A DNA stretch of 64,000 nucleotides from NCBI RefSeq assembly GCF_028554725.1, contig NC_071672.1, positions 148,501 to 212,500 of the forward strand, given 5' to 3'. Shown one piece after another: positions 57,306 to 64,000 of the stretch; within the stretch, counting starts at the first letter, position 1; each line of letters starts with the position of its first letter. The notes beneath the pieces are model-generated. The model searched no databases. It had not been told where the DNA came from and was given only the letters and a program-made list of their open reading frames with translations. Position numbers and translations under genes: made by a program. Source of the stretch: Zeugodacus cucurbitae (lineage: Eukaryota > Arthropoda > Insecta > Diptera > Tephritidae).

Positions 57306-57761
57306 GAGAATGGGGTCCAACCCCTGGTCACCAGTCCAGAGCAGTATGGAAGCTCAACTGGTAGTAGTTTCAACTACGAGGTCTGACCGGAGACTTAATT
57401 CTGGTACCACGGGGAGTAGGAGCCCTTGGAGTTCGCTCCAACCTACTCGTGCGGACTGGCCCCTCGGGGAGTATCGTGGTGGTTGTGGTTTAATACCCGA
57501 ATGCAGGGAGAGTGATATTTGTCACTCAATGTGGAGTTGCATTGCAACCGGGTGCCGGACCCAGAGTACGGCAGAGGTTTTAGATAGGCCTCGAACCTCA
57601 CCAAGGTGGTTAGTGTGTCCATTCCACACGCCAATTGGTACTGAATAATGCATTGCATTTTTCGGGGCGCTGATCATCGCATTGATTTGATCCGCTGTGC
57701 TTTTGAGCACCGTGAGGTAAGGCCGTCGTCGGCAGGTACTCACGTTAATATTGGCTTTAGA
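55864..57761 (+). mobile_element. R1 retrotransposon copy G, 5'-truncated, inverted relative to rDNA
   Basis: Starts within the RT region (GTGTGGAAGATGCGTGG) directly at the broken 18S and ends with the common R1 3' end followed by the 14-bp target. A deletion of about 44 bp joins the end of ORF2 to the 3' UTR (AGACAA/GTGTGTATTGG). Confidence 0.88.
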
Positions 57762-57775
57762 TGTCCCTATCTACT
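57762..57775 (+). repeat. 28S R1-target copy between R1 copies G and H
   Basis: TGTCCCTATCTACT on the plus strand, joining the 3' end of G to the 5' end of H. Confidence 0.9.
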
Positions 57776-58118
57776 CAGTTGTTTGTAGAACCTCGAAGTG
57801 AACGGACGTGTTTGCGCATCATTGCGAGTTTTTAAAAGCGATTTTAAAAGTGTTTTTCAGTATTCTGAAAGTGATAGAATTTTTCGGTTTTCGGTATTAA
57901 GTAGTGACAGTATAAACAGTAAGCAGGTACGTGAGGGATTATACACATCGTGTATATTCCCAAAAGTGTGTGCGGTTAGCGGCTTAAGCCATTAACTTAG
58001 TGTGGAATTTCCCAGCAGTGTGCGCAGTTAGCGGCATCGGCCATTAACAGACTATTGTGTACAGTGCAGGTAGTGGAAGTGCTGTGCTTTTGTTGTGTGT
58101 GAGTGTTGTGCGGCAGAA
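57776..58118 (+). other. R1 type-3 5' UTR (copy H)
   Basis: 343 bp, beginning CAGTTGTTTGTAG after the target, unlike the type-1 and type-2 leaders. Two imperfect direct repeats (GTTAGCGGC..GCCATTAAC) lie at about 57975-58048. Confidence 0.75.
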
Positions 58119-59455
58119 ATGCCTCCACCACGGAGGAGAGGGGCAAAAGCCCCAGCGGAAAGTGAGGACTCCGGGCCTTCAATGGTCCAGGTGGAGTCAT
58201 CGACGGACGAAGACGGAGTGGGGCAACCCTTGCGGCCCCCACCCAAGAGGAAGGCGCGATTGGGTTCGCCACCACAGGCGAACTCGGGCGAGAGCGGGAC
58301 GGATGGGGTACTCCAGAAGCTGGATACGGTTGCAACCAAAGCAGCCGTAGGACTGAAGGCTGCGGCGAAGGACGGAGCCAATGGAGGCAGGAAAGGTTGC
58401 CTGGACAAGGTAGGAGGCAACAAGATGGGGGTCATGTTACGGCAATGAAAGCCGTAACAGCCCAGTTGAACGAAGTTGTGTTCGGGGCGAAAAGCCTCGA
58501 AGTCACAACAATGAAGGAACTCGTAGGGATCGCCTCTAAATATGAGGAGATTCTTATGAGTGTCCTAACAGAAAATGCTCACCTTCGTGGGCAAATTGAG
58601 GGTTTGAAGGGTGGTATTGGGACACCTTCCGTCCCTCGGAGAATAGCAGGGACGGCTGCTGCTCCTTCGGCGCCTGCCCCTCCGGCACCCGTGCTGGAGG
58701 CAATTGCGCCGACGATGCCGAAACCAGTGGAAACCTGGTCGGTAGTGGTGAGTAAGGCTCCTGTGACTTCCTCTAAGGAAGTAATCAAGAAGGTTGTTAA
58801 GGAGGTGGGCCCTTCTCTTGGAGTGCGCGTTCACGAAGTGAAGGCTATTAAGGGTGGTGGGGTGGTCATTCGTACCCCCTCGGTCTTGGAGAGGGAGAAA
58901 GTGGCGAGCAACGCCAAATTCGGTGAGGTAGGGTTGGACGTTAGCGTCAATAAAAAGTTGGGGCCCAGGGTAGTTGTACAGGGAGTACACACGGAGATAT
59001 CCCATGAAGAATTCATGGAGGAGCTGTTTCGGCTGAACCTTCGGGAGTTCAGCCCCGAGTCCAAAAAGACTGACGTGAGGATGGTCAGTCGTCCCCGGAA
59101 GGTGGCGACTGATGGTAGGACAAATGTTGTCCTCGAGGGCACGGACAAACTAATGTCCACCCTTCTGGAGGCGGGTAGGTGCTACGTCAAGTGGTTCTCC
59201 TTCCGTGTTCGTGTGGATAGTCCCGTGACCGGCTGCTTCCGGTGTATGGGTTTTGATCACCGAGTGGCAGAATGCAGGGCCAAGTCCGATGTCTGTCGGA
59301 GGTGTGGTCAGGAAGGCCACAGGGCTGCCAGTTGCGTCAATGCCCCCCATTGTCGCAACTGTGCGTTTAAAGGAAGGCCAGCTGGACATCTCATGATGTC
59401 GGCTGCCTGTCCGATTTACTGTGGGGTCGTCGGACGTGCTCTCGCCAGACATTAA
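58119..59455 (+). pseudogene. R1-H ORF1, zinc-knuckle protein with one frameshift
   Basis: ATG at 58119-58121 (PPPRRRG start). The N-terminal part is shorter than in C and has no GVADK repeats. A frameshift at about 58425-58435 separates it from the central domain (TAMKAVTAQLNEVVFG onward). The three knuckles are all intact: CFRCMGFDHRVAEC, CRRCGQEGHRAASC, and CRNCAFKGRPAGH with a following Cys. It ends RH-TAA, overlapping ORF2 as TAATG. Confidence 0.87.
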
Positions 59456-59457
59456 TG
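59453..59457 (+). promoter_or_regulatory. TAATG stop/start overlap between R1-H ORF1 and ORF2
   Basis: Identical to the UAAUG coupling signal described in SART1 of the same clade. Copies C and F have TGATG at the same place. Confidence 0.72.
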
Positions 59458-62400
59458 GGTGAGATTTTTCAATTAAATTGCCAGGGTTCTTATGCTGTTA
59501 TGTGCGAGTTAGGGAGTTGCATGATAGAGGGTGGGAACCATACGCCACCAATTTTGGAATGGTAAGTGGTTTTCCTGGGGGTTTTAGGGTCTTCGCGGAC
59601 CTTGGGTGTAATGCTGCAATAGTTGTGACTGACCCAAGCTATGACTGCATAGTTTTGGATTCGTCACAAGAGGGTGTATGTGTTTCTGTAGAGGGGGGGT
59701 TCGGTAGGCTGATTGTTGCTAGTATGTATTGTAAGTTTAGGGAACCTATAGAGCCTTATCTGCGATACATGGTTCGGTAGGCTGATTGTTGCTAGTATGT
59801 ATTGTAAGTTTAGGGAACCTATAGAGCCTTATCTGCGATACATGGATAACCTACTACTACTTGCGAGTGGTAGCCCATTTATCCTAGGGATGGATGCGAA
59901 TGCCACGTCCTCGATGTGGTTTAGCAAGTTTTCTCGATGGGCGCACAGATATCGGAGCCACATTCGGGGTCGGGCATTAAGCGAATGGATGGCTGCTAAC
60001 AGTCTCCACATCCTAAATGAGCCAAGCGTGTGGCACACATTTGATGGTCCTAGAGGGGGGAGTGACATTGACGTGTCCTTGATCAATGAGGCAGCAACTA
60101 GGGCGTTCAGTTTTAGGTGGGAGATTATGGGAGGGTGGGGATTGAGCGATCATAATTTGATTAAAATTATGGTTACTCCTAATTCCCCTCCCTCGACGTA
60201 TGTAAGTCCATTGCGGCGATGGCGTACCTCTGGTATCGACCTGAACCAATATGGACAGTGTGTTAGGGAAGCGGTATTGGACATACCGCTCAGTGATTTT
60301 GAAAATCTGGGGGTGGACGAGCAAATTGCTCGGTTGTATGAATTGGTCTGGGGAGTGAACGATAGGTTGTTGAAGAAGTATAAAGATTTCAGGGTTAGGA
60401 AAATTAAGTGGTGGACGCAGGAATTAACCCTGAAGAGGAGAGCTGTCCGGCGATTGAGACGGAAGTTTCAACGCGCTCGGCGGTCAAACCCGGATAGGTT
60501 GGCCCAGATTAGGAACGATTTCAGTTGTGCGATGCATGAATATAAGGCCATGCTTATAAAAATCAAAGAAGAGGAGAGGAGGGGGTTCGTTAATGAGCAT
60601 AGGGATGACCCCTGGGGTCAGGTCTTAAGGATTTGTAGGGGTTGTAGGAGGGAGGACATCACTTCTCTTCGTGTTGATGACACTGTGTTATCAACATGGA
60701 GTGAGTGTGCAGGGGTTCTGTTAGGAGCGTTCTTTCCTAGGGCTGAGGAGCTGGCACCTCTTGCACAAGAGGTACCGGTTCTTCCACTTGATCATGGGGA
60801 GTTGGGATATGCCTTTAGCCTGGTTAGGTCTAAACGGTCTCCAGGTCTTGATGGTTTGAACGGAGAGCTGTGCAAAAGCTTGTGGAAGTTCATTCCGGAA
60901 TACTTGGAGGTCATTTACGATAAGTGCATTTGTGAGGGGTATTTTCCACGTGAGTGGAAAAGTGCTAGGGTTGTTCCTCCCCTGAAGTCACCTGATAAGA
61001 TTAGGAGTGATCCACGATCTTATCGGGGCATCAGTCTTCTTCCAGTGCTGGGTAAAGTACTGGAGAGGGTTATGGTGGAACGGCTTCAGGAGCTAACGCG
61101 GGATCTGCGGTCGGATAGGCAGTACGGTTTCAGGAAAGGACGCAGAGTAGAGGATGCTTGGTTTTATGTCCAGAGGGCCGTTAGGGAGAATACCAACAAA
61201 TATGTCCTCGGCATATTTGTTGACTTCAAGGGGGCATTTGACTTCCTAATCTGGAACCGGGTGATTCAACGATTGGAGGAACTTGGCTGTCCGGAAATTA
61301 GTCTCTGGCAGAGCTACTTTTCGGACAGAAAAGCCTCTATCGTAGGAATGAATGGTAGCGTGGATATTGGGGTAGAACGGGGCTGCCCACAGGGATCCAT
61401 CTGTGGTCCATATATATGGAACCTGATGATGGACTCTCTGCTTGGCCAGCTTGAAGTACTTTGTAGTTCTTGTGCATATGCAGACGATCTACTTCTCCTA
61501 GTTGAAGGTCGTTCACGGTTGGAGTTAGAACGAAAGGGTGAACTATTGTTAAAAATTGTTCACAATTGGGGTATAGGTGTGGGGGTTGACGTATCGGTTG
61601 ACAAGACGGTGACAATGCTCTTGAAAGGCATACTGTCATCGGCTCGTCCACCGATTGTCCGAATGAATGGGGTCAATATCAAGTATGTGACGCAAGTCAA
61701 ATATCTGGGATTGACCATCGGCGAAGGGATGTGTTTCAACCCTCACTTGGTTTACGTGGAGGAGCGATTGTTAGGAATTGCCGGCAAGATCAAACGCGTG
61801 TTAAGGAGTGATTGGGGTCTCGGACGTCGTGCGGTTCGTACTATATATAGCGGCTTATTTGTGGCCTGTGCCACATATGGAGCCGCTATATGGTGGGAAT
61901 TAGCATCAAAGGTCAGGGGTCGCCAAAAACTTCTTTCCATACAACGTTGTTTGATGCTTGCCTGTTTGCCTGTATGTCGCACAATTTCTACAGATGCGTT
62001 GCAGGTGTTGTTAGGTGCGCCTCCTCTTGTCCTGATTGTTATACAGCGTGCTGTTGCATTTAGGTTAAGAAGAGGCTTAAGTGTCTCATTGCTGTCAAAT
62101 TGGGTTTCTGTTGAGGATGTTGCAAGGGAGGGCTATCTAAGGAGCAAAAGGCTTCTATATGATAGTGTTAGGAGTAAGTGGCAAGACCGTTGGGATAATA
62201 GCCCTAGCGGTCGGGTGACCTACGAGTACATTCGGGATGTTAGGTTTGTAGAGGAAAACCCAGACTTCAGATTCTGTATGAGTCTGGGTTTCTTGCTTAC
62301 CGGGCATGGACCTTTGAATGCATTTTTGCATCAAATGAACCTTTCCGGAAGTCCGGAGTGTATATATGGGGCACACTCTGAGGACTGGATGCATATCATA

Positions 62401-62595
62401 GCGGAATGCCCGATGTACTCCGACATTAGGGATCTTGGGGGTATGGGGATTAGGTGGACTGATGGACAGCTAGATGTTAGTGGTGTGCTCTCGGATAGTC
62501 GGAATGCCGAACATTTAGGGTCGTTTAATAGGTTTGCACGTGTTTTGTTCAGTCGCCGTAGGCAATTAGTTGAAAATCGGGTGGAGGAGGTATAA
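59455..62595 (+). pseudogene. R1-H ORF2: endonuclease disrupted, reverse transcriptase open
   Basis: The frame starts GEIFQLNCQGSY, then a deletion of about 22 bp (near 59536) removes the LLQE catalytic block. A 73-bp tandem duplication (59701-59773 and 59774-59846) restores the original frame, so the stretch between is out of phase. From 59797 the frame is open for 932 codons: LGMDANATSSMW, SDID, SDHN, then RT motifs VDFKGAFD, RGCPQGSICGPYIWN and YADDLLLL. In the C-terminal cluster the second Cys is Tyr (TAT at 62365-62367). Confidence 0.9.
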
Positions 62596-63052
62596 TTTTT
62601 ATACTATCAACTTAAATGGTCACCAGTCCGGAGCAGTATGGTAGCTCAACTGGTAGTAGTTTCAACTACGAGGTCTGACCGGAGACTTAATTCTGGTACC
62701 ACGGGGAGTAGAGCCCTTGGAGTTGGCTCCAACCTACTCATGCGGACTGGCCCCTCGGGGAGTATCGTGGTGGTTGTGGTTTAATACCCGAATGCGGGAA
62801 GAGTGTTTTGATCACTCAATGTGGAGTTGCACTGCAACCGGGTGCCGGACCCAAAGTACGGCAGAGGTTTTAGATAGGCCCCGAACCCCACCAAGGTGGT
62901 TAGTGTGTCAATTCCACACGCCAATTGGTACTGAATAATGCATTGCATTTTTCGGGGCGCTGATCATCGCATTGATTTGATCCGCTGTGCTTCGGAGCAC
63001 CGTGAGATAAGGCCGTCATCGGCAGGTACTCACGCAAAAACACACCGGACGT

Positions 63053-63082
63053 TGTCCCTATCTGTAAAGAGCCGACACCACA
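63053..63082 (+). repeat. Degenerate 28S R1-target remnant beside R1-H
   Basis: TGTCCCTATCT, nine bases, then CGACACCACA; compared with 28S the second block has one change and the spacing is kept. It is homologous to 14844-14873 in the opposite orientation and leads into the same satellite. Confidence 0.68.
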
Positions 63083-64000
63083 TGGTGATATATTTTCATA
63101 TAAGTACTAAATAATTTTCATATATATATACTAATTGTATGAATTCATGCAAGTAAAAAATTTTCATATAAATACTAAATAATTTTCATATAGATACTAA
63201 GTTTATGAATTCATACAAGTAAAAAATTTTCATATAAATACTAAATAATTTTCATATAGATACTAAGTTTATGAATTCATACAAGTAAAAAATTTTCATA
63301 TATATACTAAATAATTTTCATATAAATACTAAATAATTTTCGTATAGATACTAAGTTTATGAATTCATACAAGTAAATAATTTTCATATAAGTACTAACT
63401 AATTTTCATATAAATACTAATTGTATGAATTCATACAAGTAATTAATTTTCATACAAGTAAATAATTTTCATATAAGTACTAACTAATTTTCATATAAAT
63501 ACTAATTGTATGAATTCATACAAGTAATTAATTTTCATATAAATATACGCAATTTTCGTATAGATACTAAGTTTATGAATTCATACAAGTAAAAAATTTT
63601 CATATGAATACTAATTGTATGAATTCATGCAAGTAAATAATTTTCATAGAAATACTAAATAATTTTCATATAGGTACTAAGTTTATAAAATCATACAAGT
63701 AAAAAATTTTCAAATAAATACTAAATAATTTTCATATAAATACTAAATAATTTTCATATAGATACTAAGTTTATGAATCCATACAAGTAAATAATTTTCA
63801 TATAAGTACTAATTAATTTTCATATAAATACTAATTGTATGAATTCATGCAAGTAATTAATTTTCATATAAATACTAATTACTTTTCATATAAATACTAA
63901 TTAATTTCATATAAATACTACGTAATTTTCGTATAGATACTAAGTTTATGAATTCATACAAGTAATTAATTTTCATATAAGTACTAAGTGTATGAATTCA
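63083..64000. repeat. AT-rich satellite array (continues past window)
   Basis: Same 22-bp modules as at 13085-14843, reverse-complemented, including the TATGAATTCATA palindrome module. No coding content. Confidence 0.9.

Larger units (their letters stand above)
57776..63052 (+). mobile_element. R1 retrotransposon copy H, near full length, diverged lineage
   Basis: 5,277 bp: type-3 leader (57776-58118), ORF1 (58119-59455), ORF2 (59455-62595) and 3' UTR (62596-63052). The 3' end is the variant shared with copy E. It is more diverged from the others in leader, ORF1 N-terminus and ORF2, so it represents another R1 subfamily. Confidence 0.92.

Noticed and set aside
59455..62595. R1-H as an active element
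   Set aside because: The endonuclease is broken by a deletion, ORF1 has a frameshift, and the C-terminal cysteine cluster has lost a Cys.

Overview
This window is eukaryotic, repeat-dense and has no recognisable single-copy host gene. It is a broken ribosomal DNA (rDNA) locus of a higher fly (Diptera, Brachycera). A 30-nt 2S rRNA lies between 5.8S and ITS2, a dipteran feature, and R1-clade retrotransposons sit at the standard R1 target (TGTCCCTATCTACT) of 28S. Family and species cannot be fixed from the sequence alone.

Layout. (1) 1-23287: six R1 copies (here A-F), all on the minus strand and mostly head to tail, joined by 14-bp copies of the 28S target. The D/E junction differs: it holds a degenerate 28S target and a 1.76-kb AT-rich satellite with a 66-bp (3 x 22) unit. 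Copy F abuts a real 28S gene. (2) 23288-26002: 5' two thirds of 28S on the minus strand, then ITS2. (3) 26286-50759: three Helitrons on the plus strand, all sitting at the same ITS2 position. Units 1, 2 and 3 are separated by repeated partial 28S-ITS2 pieces, so a Helitron plus rDNA block of about 10 kb has been tandemly amplified. Helitrons 1 and 2 carry the same 3.26-kb RTE-clade retrotransposon; Helitron 3 keeps the empty site. (4) 50760-53225: 28S scraps, a third truncated RTE, and a rearranged scrap of R1. (5) 53226-55863: a second rDNA piece on the minus strand, with a deleted 28S, an ITS2 free of Helitron, 2S, 5.8S, ITS1 and the 3' part of 18S. (6) 55864-64000: two R1 copies (G, H) on the plus strand, opposite to the rDNA, then the same degenerate 28S target and satellite as at 13085-14873.

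Function. The coding capacity is retroelement ORF1 (zinc-knuckle protein), R1 ORF2 (endonuclease plus reverse transcriptase), Helitron Rep/helicase, and RTE endonuclease/reverse transcriptase. Every R1 ORF2 and every Helitron has at least one visible break. Several breaks are shared between copies, so recent copy number rose by recombination or tandem duplication rather than by transposition. The best preserved frames are R1-C ORF1, the three Helitron helicase exons and the RTE copy in Helitron 2 (one in-frame stop seen). The main points of interest are the Helitron-28S tandem array, two putative spliceosomal introns in the Helitron gene, the R1 to satellite junctions carrying a decayed 28S target, and exchange of R1 5' ends.
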